From positions 1 to 59,482 of the forward strand of contig SSFF01000022.1 in the NCBI GenBank assembly GCA_008015235.1: a DNA stretch of 59,482 nucleotides, written 5' to 3'. This document shows positions 25,031 through 33,206 of this stretch, piece by piece; position 1 is the stretch's first letter; each line of letters starts with the position of its first letter. The translations under genes were made by a program, and so were the position numbers. The notes below the pieces were generated by a model. The model was not told where the DNA came from and made no database searches. It saw only the letters and a list, made by a program, of their open reading frames with translations. The DNA is from Rhodoferax sp. GTDB taxonomy: Bacteria; Pseudomonadota; Gammaproteobacteria; Burkholderiales; Burkholderiaceae_C.

Positions 25031-25245
25031 TGGCTGGAGGTGGTCGAAGATTCTGGCAAGCGCTGGATCAAGGCATCGACACGGGCACGTGCGGCATGCA
25101 GGCGCGATCTGAGCGAGTCGCGTTCATGGGTGAGTGTTGCCACCTGCTCGGTCAGCAGGGCATTGGTGCGTCGCAGTTCTTCGTAGCGCACCAGCAGGCG
25201 CTCCACCCGTTCGGCGATTTGGTCGACTTGGCTTGGTTTCGACAT
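25027..25245 (-). CDS. ZapB-like short coiled-coil protein (TIGR02449-type)
   Basis: 72-aa protein that is almost entirely coiled coil (IAERVERLLVRYEELRRTN, then LLTEQVATL, then RDSLRSRLHAARAR). Such a protein is usually encoded just before zapA in this group; by position and structure it is predicted to act in the division ring with ZapA. It overlaps zapA by 4 bp. Promoter probably in the short divergent gap shared with the cobalamin riboswitch. Confidence 0.85.
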   Translation of the reverse strand: MSKPSQVDQIAERVERLLVRYEELRRTNALLTEQVATLTHERDSLRSRLHAARARVDALIQRLPESSTTSSQ

Positions 25246-25284
25246 AAGACCCGCATTGTAGGGTTTGTGAACACGGCTTCAGCG

Positions 25285-25290
25285 TAAAAT
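25285..25290 (+). promoter_or_regulatory. Candidate -10 element before the first cobalamin riboswitch
   Basis: TAAAAT, 8 bp before the start of the riboswitch, fits a transcription start at about 25297. No good -35 at 17 bp; TTGTGA at 25265-25270 is only 14 bp away. Confidence 0.4.
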
Positions 25291-25297
25291 CCCGACC

Positions 25298-25505
25298 GTT
25301 GGTGCTCGCGGTGTGGTTCACACGCTGCAGTTCAACGGGAAGCAGGAGGGAACGCCCGGTACCGGGCAAACCTAACCTGCGCTGCCCCCGCAACGGTAAG
25401 TGGACGAGTCTTTGCGCTCCGCTTCCATCATGGCCACTGGGTGTTCTGAACAAGCACCCGGGAAGGCGATGGAGGTTGTTTCCACCAGCCCGGATACCGG
25501 CCAAT
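25298..25505 (+). promoter_or_regulatory. Cobalamin (AdoCbl) riboswitch upstream of btuB
   Basis: Contains the conserved cobalamin aptamer blocks in order: ACGGGAAGCAGGAGGG, GCTGCCCCCGCAACGGTAA, the B12-box GCCACTGGGT, and the closing CCGGATACCGGCC. The remaining 86 bp to the btuB start hold the expression platform. When the coenzyme binds, such riboswitches normally lower expression of uptake genes. This explains the 346-bp gap between the zapB-like gene and btuB. Confidence 0.93.
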
Positions 25506-25591
25506 ACGGTGGTGGTGCGCCCCAGGCGCGTCACTGTTTTGCCCAATGCTGTCGGGGACGACGGTGCGGGTATTCGTCGTGTTTTTTAACC

Positions 25592-27457
25592 ATGTCTGCT
25601 TCCCTCAGCCCGGCCCGGCCCGGCGTATTTTTCTTACTTGCTTGTTTTTTGAGCGCCAGTGTCTTGGCGCAAGACACCACCCGCTCCAGAACGCTCAGTG
25701 ATGTGGTGGTCACCGCCAATCGCGTAGAGCAACCCCTGAGCGATTTGGTGTCCGATGTTTCCATCATGGACCGTGCCGAGATTGAGCGCACGGGGGCCAA
25801 GGCCATGGCCGAGATACTCGTTCGCTTGCCGGGCTTTGAATATGCCCGTAACGGAGGGCCTGGTTCGACTACCAGTGTCTATGTCCGAGGTGCCGAGACG
25901 CGTTTCCTGGCCGTGTACGTCGATGGCGTGCGTGTCGACTCGCAGTCGACCGGCGGTGCAGCCTGGGAAGCGATTCCGGCTTCCCAGATCGAGCGCATCG
26001 AGGTTCTGCGGGGACCGGCGGCGGCAGTCTATGGGTCCGATGCCCTGGGTGGTGTCGTGCAGATATTTACGCGCCAGGGTGAGGGAGCTGCTGCGCCTTA
26101 TGTTTCCATGGGCGCGGGTACCTATGGCACCACCCGCGTCGAGGCAGGGATTGCTGGCTCAGGCGAACGCCTGGACTATGCACTGAATCTGGCCAATGAA
26201 TACAGCCGTGGCTTTGATGCACTGGCCCCCTCCACGAAGAACGGGGACGACGACGGTTACCGCCTGGACTCTTTTTCTGCTCGCCTGGGTTGGCAGTTGA
26301 CCCCGGCCCACCGCCTGGAACTCAACGCCCTGGCCAGCGACCTCAATTCGGGGTACGACACCAGCAACAAGGACGACCGCAATTTGCGCAAACTGCAAAC
26401 GGGTGGGCTGCGTTGGGTGGCGCACTGGGACGACCGCTACAGCACCACCGTGGGCTGGACCAATTCGCAGGACCGCTACGAAACCACGCCCGCGGTCTAC
26501 CTGACCAAGACCGATTTGAGCGCCTACCTCTGGCAGAACGAGTGGCGTAGCGGCGGGCATCTCTACACCCTGATCGCCGAACGCCGGGAGGACGCGCTCA
26601 ACAATGCAAGTACCACCCCGCGAGACACTGGGCACTTCCAGAATTCGCTGGCAGCAGGGTACGGCTGGAAAGGTGGGGCCCACAGTGTGCAGCTCAACGT
26701 GCGCCACGATGCCGACAGCGTGTTCGGTCCGGTCAGCACCGGTTCGGTTGGCTACGGGCTTGCATTGGCACCGCAGTGGCGTGTGACGGCATCGCTGGCC
26801 ACCGCTTTCAGGGCACCGACCCTGTTCCAACGCTTCAGCAAGTATGGTTCAGCGGACATGCAGGCCGAAACCAGCCGCAACCAGGAGTTTGGCGTCCACT
26901 ATGCAAGCGGTCCCAACAGTTGGGATGCGACGGTGTACCAAAACGATGTGTCGAATCTCATTACCTTTGTCGCGAACACTGGCACCTGTCCTGGCAATAC
27001 CGGCGGCGGTGCATCCTCCGGCTGCTATGGCAATACCAGCAAGGCGCGCTACCGTGGGCTTACGTTGGCAGCACGGCATGTCTTTGAAGGCAATGTGGCC
27101 TTGCGTGGCTCGCTCGACCTGTCCGACCCGCGTGACGCCAGCGACACCGGTGCCAATGCCGGCAAATTGCTGGCCCGACGCGCCACCCACCACGGTGTGC
27201 TGGGCCTGGATGTCCCGGCCATGGGCTGGCAGTGGAGTGCCGATGTGCAGGCCTATTCGCACCGCTACAACGATGCGGCAAACGCCACTTACATGCCAGG
27301 CTATGTGCTGGTGGGGATTGCGGCGGAGAAGCGGGTGGCCAAAGACTGGACGCTGCTGGCGCGCGTGGACAATCTGGGCAATGCCCAATACCAGCTGGCC
27401 GACGGTTATGCCACGGCCGGGCGTTCCTTGTTCGTCAACCTGCGCTGGGCCCCCTGA
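25592..27457 (+). CDS. btuB: TonB-dependent vitamin B12 outer-membrane receptor BtuB
   Basis: 621-aa outer-membrane receptor for cobalamin and related corrinoids. Signal peptide residues 1-26 (FFLLACFLSASVLA, cleaved before QD), TonB box TLSDVVVTAN, then the plug domain (RLPGFEYARNGG, VYVRGAETRFLAVYVDGVRV, IERIEVLRGPAAAVYGSDALGGVV) and a 22-strand beta-barrel. I chose ATG 25592, since upstream in-frame codons lie inside the riboswitch. The C-terminal residue is Pro rather than the usual aromatic. First gene of the riboswitch-controlled operon; cobB follows after 4 bp. Confidence 0.95.
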   Translation: MSASLSPARPGVFFLLACFLSASVLAQDTTRSRTLSDVVVTANRVEQPLSDLVSDVSIMDRAEIERTGAKAMAEILVRLPGFEYARNGGPGSTTSVYVRGAETRFLAVYVDGVRVDSQSTGGAAWEAIPASQIERIEVLRGPAAAVYGSDALGGVVQIFTRQGEGAAAPYVSMGAGTYGTTRVEAGIAGSGERLDYALNLANEYSRGFDALAPSTKNGDDDGYRLDSFSARLGWQLTPAHRLELNALASDLNSGYDTSNKDDRNLRKLQTGGLRWVAHWDDRYSTTVGWTNSQDRYETTPAVYLTKTDLSAYLWQNEWRSGGHLYTLIAERREDALNNASTTPRDTGHFQNSLAAGYGWKGGAHSVQLNVRHDADSVFGPVSTGSVGYGLALAPQWRVTASLATAFRAPTLFQRFSKYGSADMQAETSRNQEFGVHYASGPNSWDATVYQNDVSNLITFVANTGTCPGNTGGGASSGCYGNTSKARYRGLTLAARHVFEGNVALRGSLDLSDPRDASDTGANAGKLLARRATHHGVLGLDVPAMGWQWSADVQAYSHRYNDAANATYMPGYVLVGIAAEKRVAKDWTLLARVDNLGNAQYQLADGYATAGRSLFVNLRWAP

Positions 27458-27461
27458 CCGT

Positions 27462-28883
27462 ATGACCACTTTCTGTCCCGCCATCCTCATCGCCGCCCCC
27501 GCCTCCGGCCAGGGCAAGACCACCATCACCTCGGCGCTGGCGCGCCTGCACACGCGCCAGGGGCGCCGGGTGCGGGTGTTCAAATGCGGGCCCGACTTTC
27601 TGGACCCGTACTGGCACAGCCTGGCCAGCGGTGCGCCGGTCTACCAGATGGACCTGTGGATGACGGGCGAGGCCGACTGCCGTGCTCGGCTGCATGCCGC
27701 CGCGCAGGAGGCCGACCTGATCATCGTGGAAGGGGTGATGGGGCTCTTTGATGGCGAACCCAGCGCCGCCGATCTGGCGCAGCGCTTTGGGTTGCCGGTG
27801 CTGGCCGTGGTCGATGCTTCCAGCATGGCCGGTACCTTCGGTGCGTTGGCCTTCGGCCTGCAGCACTACCGGGAAAACATGCCCTGGGCTGGGGTGCTGG
27901 CCAACCGCGTGGCGAGCGCGCGCCATGCCGACATGCTGGCCCGAAGTGTGCGCGACCCGGCGCACTACCTGGGTGCCGTGATGCGCGACGCCGGCATGAC
28001 CCTGCCCGAACGCCACCTGGGTCTGACCGTGGCCAGCGAAGTGACCGACGCCCTGGAGCGCCTGGACGCGGCCGCTGATGCCCTAGCAGCGACGCCCCTG
28101 GGGCAGATGAGCTTGCAAGACTTGCAACGTTGGGCGGTGGAGTTTGCCGATCCCGAGGCGGAACCCGGAGATTTGGGGGCGGAGTGTTCTGCGCAGGTAA
28201 AGGAGGAGCCCGCAACGCGGGCGGGGGACACGGAGCAGAGCACTCTGCCCCCAAGTCTCCCTGCGTTGGAAGGAAAAACCATTGCCGTAGCGCGTGATGC
28301 GGCTTTCTGTTTCATCTACCAGGCCAACCTCGACACCCTGCGCACCCTCGGTGCCGAGCTGGTATTTTTCTCGCCCCTGGCGGATGCGGCGTTGCCCGCC
28401 TGTGATGCGGTCTGGATTCCCGGTGGTTACCCCGAGCTGCACGCGCAGGCGCTGGCGGCCAACACCGGCCTGCGCGACAGCCTGGCCCAGCACGTGGCGG
28501 TAGGCAAACCGGTGTGGGCCGAGTGCGGCGGCATGATGGCCTTGTTTGAAACGCTGGAGCTGGTGGATGGCGCTCGCGTTCCGCTGTGGGGCCTGCTGCC
28601 GGGCGTCGTGACCATGCACAAGCGCCTGGCGGCGCTTGGTCCGCAGCAGCTGAAGCTGGAGAGTGGCACCCTGCGTGGCCATACCTTCCATTACTCCACC
28701 ACGGCGACCGCCTTGCTGCCTGTTGCCCGCACCGCGCGCCCCGACACCGACCCGCTGCCCGACGCTGGCGAAGCCCTGTGGCAGCACGCCGCCGTGCGCG
28801 CCAGCTACTTCCATGCCTGGTTCCCGTCTTGCCCGCAAGCAGTGGTGGAGCTGTTCACTGCGTCAGAACGAGGCAATGCATGA
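27462..28883 (+). CDS. cobB: Cobyrinate a,c-diamide synthase
   Basis: 473-aa glutamine-dependent ligase (CbiA/CobB family) that amidates the a and c carboxyls of cobyrinic acid. The N-terminal P-loop domain has APASGQGKTT and VEGVMGLFDGE; the C-terminal class I amidotransferase domain has WIPGGYPELHA, the catalytic Cys in WAECGGMM, and HTFHYS. The ~31 residues at about 236-267 (GAECSAQVKEEPATRAG and following) are encoded by a 94-bp hairpin element and form an interdomain linker. The stop overlaps the next gene by 4 bp. Confidence 0.95.
   Translation: MTTFCPAILIAAPASGQGKTTITSALARLHTRQGRRVRVFKCGPDFLDPYWHSLASGAPVYQMDLWMTGEADCRARLHAAAQEADLIIVEGVMGLFDGEPSAADLAQRFGLPVLAVVDASSMAGTFGALAFGLQHYRENMPWAGVLANRVASARHADMLARSVRDPAHYLGAVMRDAGMTLPERHLGLTVASEVTDALERLDAAADALAATPLGQMSLQDLQRWAVEFADPEAEPGDLGAECSAQVKEEPATRAGDTEQSTLPPSLPALEGKTIAVARDAAFCFIYQANLDTLRTLGAELVFFSPLADAALPACDAVWIPGGYPELHAQALAANTGLRDSLAQHVAVGKPVWAECGGMMALFETLELVDGARVPLWGLLPGVVTMHKRLAALGPQQLKLESGTLRGHTFHYSTTATALLPVARTARPDTDPLPDAGEALWQHAAVRASYFHAWFPSCPQAVVELFTASERGNA
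28168..28261. repeat. 94-bp palindromic element inside cobB
   Basis: 25-nt outer arms (28168-28192 and 28237-28261) pair along their whole length if three G-U pairs are allowed, and there is a second inner hairpin GCCCG-N5-CGGGC (28209-28223). It stays in frame through the interdomain linker of CobB. It resembles REP/MITE-like elements; I know no name for it. Confidence 0.85.
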
Positions 28884-29728
28884 CGACCACTTGGCGTGAC
28901 GACCCGCAGGGCCCGCAGCGCATTGTCTGCATGACCGAGGAAACCACCGAGTGGCTGTATTTGCTGGGGCAGGAGCACCGCATCGTTGGCATCAGCGGCT
29001 ACACCGTGCGCCCACGCCGGGCCCGCGAGGAAAAGCCCAAGGTCAGTGCCTTCACCAGCGCCAAGATCGACAAGATTCTGGAACTGCAGCCCGACTGCGT
29101 GCTCGGCTTTTCCGACATGCAGGCCGACATCGCCTCGGCGCTGGTGCGCCACGGGGTGCAGGTCACCATCTTCAACCAGCGCAGCGTGGCCGAGATTTTT
29201 TCCACCCTTTACCAGGTGGCCACCATGGTTGGGCAGGGGCCGCAGGGCCTGGAGCGCATCGGGGCCATGCAGACGCAGCTGTGCGCCATAGAGGCCGCCG
29301 TGGCCCAGCGTGTAGCTGCCGGTGCGCGCAGACCCAAGGTGTACTTCGAAGAGTGGGACGAGCCGCCCATCAGTGCCATCCGCTGGGTGTCCGAATTGCT
29401 AGGCATTGCTGGGGGTGACGACTGTTTTCCCGAATTGGCGAAAGAGCGGGCTGGTAAGCAGCGCATCATTGCTGACAGTATGGAAATCGTGCGCCGCAAC
29501 CCCGACATCGTCATCGGCTCCTGGTGCGGCAAGAAGTTCCGCCCCGAGAACGTGGCCGCACGCGCGGGCTGGGAGAACGTGAATGCGGTGCGCCACGGCC
29601 AGCTGTTCGAGATCAAGTCCTGCGACATCCTGCAGCCGGGACCGGCCGCGCTGACCGATGGCGTGGCGCAGCTGCATGCCATCGTCACGCGCTGGATGGA
29701 TGCAGACCAGCAAGGAGCTTTTGCATGA
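28880..29728 (+). CDS. BtuF-like corrinoid-binding protein without signal peptide
   Basis: 282-aa protein of the BtuF/FecB periplasmic-binding superfamily (RIVCMTEETTEWLYLLGQE, RIVGISGYTVRPR, KIDKILELQPDCVLGFSD, ending in NAVRHGQLFEIKSCDILQPGP). Unlike the second BtuF at 30306 it has no signal peptide: the start ATG 28880 overlaps the cobB stop by 4 bp and leads straight into the folded domain. It is therefore predicted to be cytoplasmic. Between cobB and cobU (4-bp overlaps on both sides), it may hold or deliver corrinoid intermediates; this role is an inference. Confidence 0.85.
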   Translation: MTTTWRDDPQGPQRIVCMTEETTEWLYLLGQEHRIVGISGYTVRPRRAREEKPKVSAFTSAKIDKILELQPDCVLGFSDMQADIASALVRHGVQVTIFNQRSVAEIFSTLYQVATMVGQGPQGLERIGAMQTQLCAIEAAVAQRVAAGARRPKVYFEEWDEPPISAIRWVSELLGIAGGDDCFPELAKERAGKQRIIADSMEIVRRNPDIVIGSWCGKKFRPENVAARAGWENVNAVRHGQLFEIKSCDILQPGPAALTDGVAQLHAIVTRWMDADQQGAFA

Positions 29729-30309
29729 CCCCCGGAACCATCGCCAAGAGTGAACTGATCCTGGGCGGGCAGAAGAGCGGCAAGTCGCGTCGCGCCGAGC
29801 TGTTGGCGCGCCAGTGGCTGGAGCAGGGGACTGGGCCTCAAGCGCTGCTGATTGCCACCGCCCAGCCCTGGGACGAGGAGATGCGCGCCCGCATCGCACG
29901 CCACCAGAGCGACCGCGCCGCGCGCGTGCCCGGCATGGTCACGGTGGAAGAGCCGCTGGCGCTGGCACAGGCTATTCAGCAGCACAGCACGCCCCAGACT
30001 CTGCTGGTGGTGGACTGCCTGACGCTGTGGCTCACCAATTGCCTCATGCCTGCAGAATTGGAGCCAAATCAGCCTCCTCCCCGCATGGAAGCTGCGCAGA
30101 TAGCTCCTCTTTTGGTAGCAATTGAAAATGCTTCCGGCCCCGTGGTGCTGGTCGGCAATGAAATCGGCCTGGGTGTGATTCCGCTGGGCAGCGAGGTGCG
30201 CGCCTTTGTTGACGCCCTGGGCCAACTGAACCAGGCCGTGGCCCAGGTGTGCCAGCGTGTGACCCTGATGGCAGCCGGGCTGCCACTGACTTTGAAGGAT
30301 GTGCAATGA
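29725..30309 (+). CDS. cobU: Adenosylcobinamide kinase/guanylyltransferase
   Basis: 194-aa bifunctional enzyme that phosphorylates adenosylcobinamide and then adds GMP to give AdoCbi-GDP. P-loop GGQKSGKSR near residues 14-22; ATAQPWDEEM; VVDCLTLWLTN; and VGNEIGLGVIP are family motifs. Residues about 113-132 (EPNQPPPRMEAAQIAPLLVA) come from a dispersed-repeat copy, placed after the conserved LTLWLTN motif. Overlaps neighbours by 4 bp on each side. Confidence 0.95.
   Translation: MTPGTIAKSELILGGQKSGKSRRAELLARQWLEQGTGPQALLIATAQPWDEEMRARIARHQSDRAARVPGMVTVEEPLALAQAIQQHSTPQTLLVVDCLTLWLTNCLMPAELEPNQPPPRMEAAQIAPLLVAIENASGPVVLVGNEIGLGVIPLGSEVRAFVDALGQLNQAVAQVCQRVTLMAAGLPLTLKDVQ
30061..30119 (+). repeat. 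Dispersed ~50-bp repeat, copy 6 (inside cobU)
   Basis: Copy with CCCCGCATGGAAGCTGCGCAG and terminal GGTAGC, read in frame as PRMEAAQIAPLLVA, same orientation and frame as the hrpA and pgeF copies. Confidence 0.75.
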
Positions 30310-31190
30310 AGTGGATTCCATGGACGCTGGCGGCGATGCTGGCTTGCGCAAGTGCCAGCGCCGGTACCCTGCAGCTCACCGACGACCGCGGCGTGACGGT
30401 GACATTGCCCAGTGCGCCGCAGCGCATCGTGAGTCTGCTGCCTTCGCTGAGTGAAACCGTGTGCGAGCTGGGTTACTGCGAGCGCCTGGTGGGCGTGGAC
30501 CGTTATTCCACTTATCCCACCGCGTTGCAAAAGCTGCCCCAGGTGGGGGGCGGGGTGGACCCCAACGTGGAAATGATTGTGGCTTTGCACCCGGACGTGG
30601 TGCTCCTCGCCAAGTCCACGCGCGCTGCCGCATCGCGCTTGGAAGCGTTGGGCCTGAAGGTGGTGGCGCTGGAGCCCAAGACCCATGCCGACGTGCAGCG
30701 CGTGATGCTCAAGATCGGCCAGCTGCTGGAAGCCAAGGACGCGCAGCGCATCTGGCGTGCCATCGACGCTGGGGTCTCGGCCGCGGCCCAGTCGCTGCCG
30801 GCCAGCGTGCGCGGCACCCGTGTCTACTTTGAAGTGAATCCCGGCCCTTATGCCGCCAGCGAAACTTCCTTCATTGGCGAAACGCTGACGCGCCTGGGTG
30901 TCAAGAACATCGTCCCGGCGTCGCTGGGGCCGTTCCCCAAGGTCAACCCCGAGTACATCGTGCGCGCCAATCCGGACGTGATCCTCATCGGCCAGAGCAG
31001 CGCCGCCTCGCTGTCCACGCGCCCGGGCTGGCAAAGCATCCGCGCCATGCGCGAGCAGCGCATGTGCGTGTTTGCCTCGGACGAGGCCAATGTGTTGGTG
31101 CGTCCGGGGCCGCGCATGGCCGAGGCTGCCCGCATCATGGCGCGTTGCTTGGAAAGCAAATCGCCACGCGCGTCGGGAGCGAAACCTTGA
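30306..31190 (+). CDS. btuF: Vitamin B12 ABC transporter substrate-binding protein BtuF
   Basis: 294-aa periplasmic corrinoid-binding protein. Signal peptide at residues 1-19 (WTLAAMLACASASA, cleavage before GT). The FecB-type domain shows RIVSLLPSLSETVCELG, VGVDRYSTYP, VEMIVALHPDVVLL, and NPEYIVRANPDVILIG. It feeds the BtuC/BtuD pair encoded directly downstream. The start overlaps the cobU stop by 4 bp, and the stop overlaps the TTG start of btuC. This is the second BtuF-superfamily gene in the operon and the only one with an export signal. Confidence 0.93.
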   Translation: MKWIPWTLAAMLACASASAGTLQLTDDRGVTVTLPSAPQRIVSLLPSLSETVCELGYCERLVGVDRYSTYPTALQKLPQVGGGVDPNVEMIVALHPDVVLLAKSTRAAASRLEALGLKVVALEPKTHADVQRVMLKIGQLLEAKDAQRIWRAIDAGVSAAAQSLPASVRGTRVYFEVNPGPYAASETSFIGETLTRLGVKNIVPASLGPFPKVNPEYIVRANPDVILIGQSSAASLSTRPGWQSIRAMREQRMCVFASDEANVLVRPGPRMAEAARIMARCLESKSPRASGAKP

Positions 31191-32266
31191 ACCACGCGCG
31201 TGCACTCTGGCTGGGTGGCCTGGGGCTGGCAGCGGCTTTGGCGCTTCTGGCCGTGGGCGTCTGCGTGGGCAGCACCGGTTTCGAGAACCTGATCGGCCCC
31301 ATCCTGCAGCCTCAGCAGCACCCCGACCTGGCCGCCATGGCACAGCAGATCGTCTGGGAAATCCGCCTGCCGCGCACGCTCGGGGCCTGGGCTGCAGGCG
31401 CCTTGCTGGGTCTGGCCGGGGCCGTGGCCCAGGGCCTGTTCCGCAACCCGCTGGCCGACCCGTACCTGCTGGGCAGTGCCTCGGGCGCCTCACTGGGCGT
31501 GGCCCTGGCGTTGGCGGCCCTGGGCGGTGGCGCCGGCATGCTCGGGGGCGGCAACATGATGAACGGCTCTGTGGCGGTCAGCCTGTTTTCCAGCAGCGTC
31601 TGGGTGCGCCTGGGGCTGACTGGCGCCGCCTTTGCCGGGGCCGTGCTGGCGGTACTGCTGACCCTGGTGCTGTCGCGTGGCGTCAGCCACACCCTGCGCC
31701 TGCTGCTGGCCGGGGTCGTGGTCGGTGTGGTGCTGGGGGCCATGACGCACCTGGTGCTGCTGGTCTCGCCCGATTCGCTGCAGGCCATGCAGGCCTTCAT
31801 GCTGGGCTCTACCGCCTTTGTCGGCTGGACCTCGGCTTTGCTGATGGTGGGCGTGTGGCTGCTGTGCGTGCTGGCCGCCTGGCTGCTGGCGCGCGTGCTC
31901 GACGGCCTGAGCCTGGGCGACGCCACCGCCGTGAGCCTGGGGCTGCCGGTAGCGCCCATGCGCGCGGCGCTGGTGGCGGTGCTGGCGCTGGCCACCGGCA
32001 CCGCCGTGGCGCAGACCGGGCTCATTGCCTTCGTGGGCCTGGCCGCGCCGCACCTGGTGCGCTCCATCGTCAAAACCACCCACGCCCACCTGATGTTGCT
32101 GTCCAGCCTGGTGGGCGGCGTGCTGCTGATGGCGGCCGACACCCTGGCGCGTTCGCTCATGGCGCCGCAGGAGCTTCCCGTGGGCGTGCTCACTGCCGTG
32201 CTGGGCGGCGGCTACCTGCTCTGGTTGATGCACCGTGGCGGGCGTCACAGCGGGGGGCATGCATGA
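31187..32266 (+). CDS. btuC: Vitamin B12 ABC transporter permease BtuC
   Basis: 359-aa inner-membrane permease of the FecCD family with about ten helices. Motifs: EIRLPRTLGAWAAGALLGLAGA, GLFRNPLADPYLLGSASGASLGV, LLLAGVVVGVVLGA, and FVGLAAPHLVRSI with a late AAD-type loop. It starts with TTG 31187, whose TTGA overlaps the btuF stop; no in-frame ATG lies nearby and GGAG precedes the TTG. The btuD ATP-binding gene follows with a 4-bp overlap. Confidence 0.92.
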   Translation: MNHARALWLGGLGLAAALALLAVGVCVGSTGFENLIGPILQPQQHPDLAAMAQQIVWEIRLPRTLGAWAAGALLGLAGAVAQGLFRNPLADPYLLGSASGASLGVALALAALGGGAGMLGGGNMMNGSVAVSLFSSSVWVRLGLTGAAFAGAVLAVLLTLVLSRGVSHTLRLLLAGVVVGVVLGAMTHLVLLVSPDSLQAMQAFMLGSTAFVGWTSALLMVGVWLLCVLAAWLLARVLDGLSLGDATAVSLGLPVAPMRAALVAVLALATGTAVAQTGLIAFVGLAAPHLVRSIVKTTHAHLMLLSSLVGGVLLMAADTLARSLMAPQELPVGVLTAVLGGGYLLWLMHRGGRHSGGHA

Positions 32267-33057
32267 ATGCTGCTATGAATAACGTAGCTGTCCGCGCAGA
32301 TTCCGTGCGGGCCACCCTCGGAAATGGCCCTGCCAAGCGCGAGGTGCTGCACGGCGTGACGCTGGACATTGCCCAGGCGCAGTGGACCAGCATCGTCGGC
32401 CCCAATGGCGCCGGCAAGTCCACCTTGCTCAAGTGCCTGGCCGGGGTGTTGGCGCACAGCGGCAGCGTGACATTGCTTGGGCAGAACCTGCACGCCATGC
32501 CTTCGCGCGAACGCGCACGCACCCTGGCTTGGCTGGGGCAGAACGAAGCCTCGGCCGACGATCTGACGGTGTGGGACGTGGCCATGCTGGGCCGTTTGCC
32601 GCACCAGCCCTGGCTGGCGGCCCCCAGCGCCGCCGACCATGCCGCGGTCGAAGGCGCTTTGCGCGCCACCCAGGCCTGGGATTGGCGCTGCCGTACCCTG
32701 GGGCAGCTCAGCGGAGGCGAGCGCCAGCGTGTGCTGCTGGCGCGTGCGCTGGCCGTACAGGCCCGGGTGCTGCTCATGGACGAACCGCTGGCCAACCTGG
32801 ACCCGCCGCACCAGGCCGACTGGCTCGCCGTGGTGCGGGGCCTGGTGGCCCAGGGCGTGACCGTGGTCAGCGTACTGCACGAAATCGGCATGGCCCTGCA
32901 CGCTGACCGCGTGGCCGTCATGGCCCAAGGCCAGCTGGTGCACCACGGTGCCAGTGGGGATGCGGCCACGCACGACGCCCTGGTGCAGGTATTCGACGGG
33001 CGCATCGCCATCCACGCCCTGGCCGGGCAATGGGTGGCTCTGCCCGTCAGTGCATAA
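32263..33057 (+). CDS. btuD: Vitamin B12 ABC transporter ATP-binding protein BtuD
   Basis: 264-aa ABC ATPase energising corrinoid import. Walker A GPNGAGKST (about residues 45-53), signature LSGGERQRV, Walker B LLMDEP, and the switch His in VLHEIG. The first ~20 residues (MNAAMNNVAVRADSVRATLG), including the second in-frame ATG at 32275, are encoded by a dispersed-repeat copy, so this gene's N-terminus seems to derive from repeat DNA. Start ATG 32263 overlaps the btuC stop by 4 bp; ATG 32275 is an alternative. Confidence 0.94.
   Translation: MNAAMNNVAVRADSVRATLGNGPAKREVLHGVTLDIAQAQWTSIVGPNGAGKSTLLKCLAGVLAHSGSVTLLGQNLHAMPSRERARTLAWLGQNEASADDLTVWDVAMLGRLPHQPWLAAPSAADHAAVEGALRATQAWDWRCRTLGQLSGGERQRVLLARALAVQARVLLMDEPLANLDPPHQADWLAVVRGLVAQGVTVVSVLHEIGMALHADRVAVMAQGQLVHHGASGDAATHDALVQVFDGRIAIHALAGQWVALPVSA
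32272..32325 (-). repeat. Dispersed ~50-bp repeat, copy 7 (5' end of btuD)
   Basis: Inverted copy: GCTATGAATAACGTAGCTG, then CGCGCAGATTCCGTGCGGGCC. Encodes residues 4 to about 21 of BtuD. Confidence 0.75.
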
Positions 33058-33067
33058 CAAGGAATTG

Positions 33068-33125
33068 GAATGAATACAGTAGCTGCTTGCGCAGTGTCCA
33101 TGCGGGCTAGCAGCCAAAAGTGCTT
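33068..33125 (-). repeat. Dispersed ~50-bp repeat, copy 8 (after btuD)
   Basis: Inverted intergenic copy just after the btuD stop: AGTAGCTGCTTGCGCAG, CATGCGGGCTAG, CAGCCAAAAGTGC. Same orientation as the copy at the btuD start, so btuD lies between two direct copies. Confidence 0.85.
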
Positions 33126-33206
33126 GAAACCGTAGGGTCTGGTCTGTCCAGGGGCTCCCGCAGAGCACTCGGTGGTAAGTATGAAAACAGAAAAGAACAG
33201 GACGAA

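Noticed and set aside
25400..25591. Longer N-terminus for BtuB starting at 25400
   Set aside because: It overlaps the cobalamin riboswitch and would hide the signal peptide that begins at ATG 25592.
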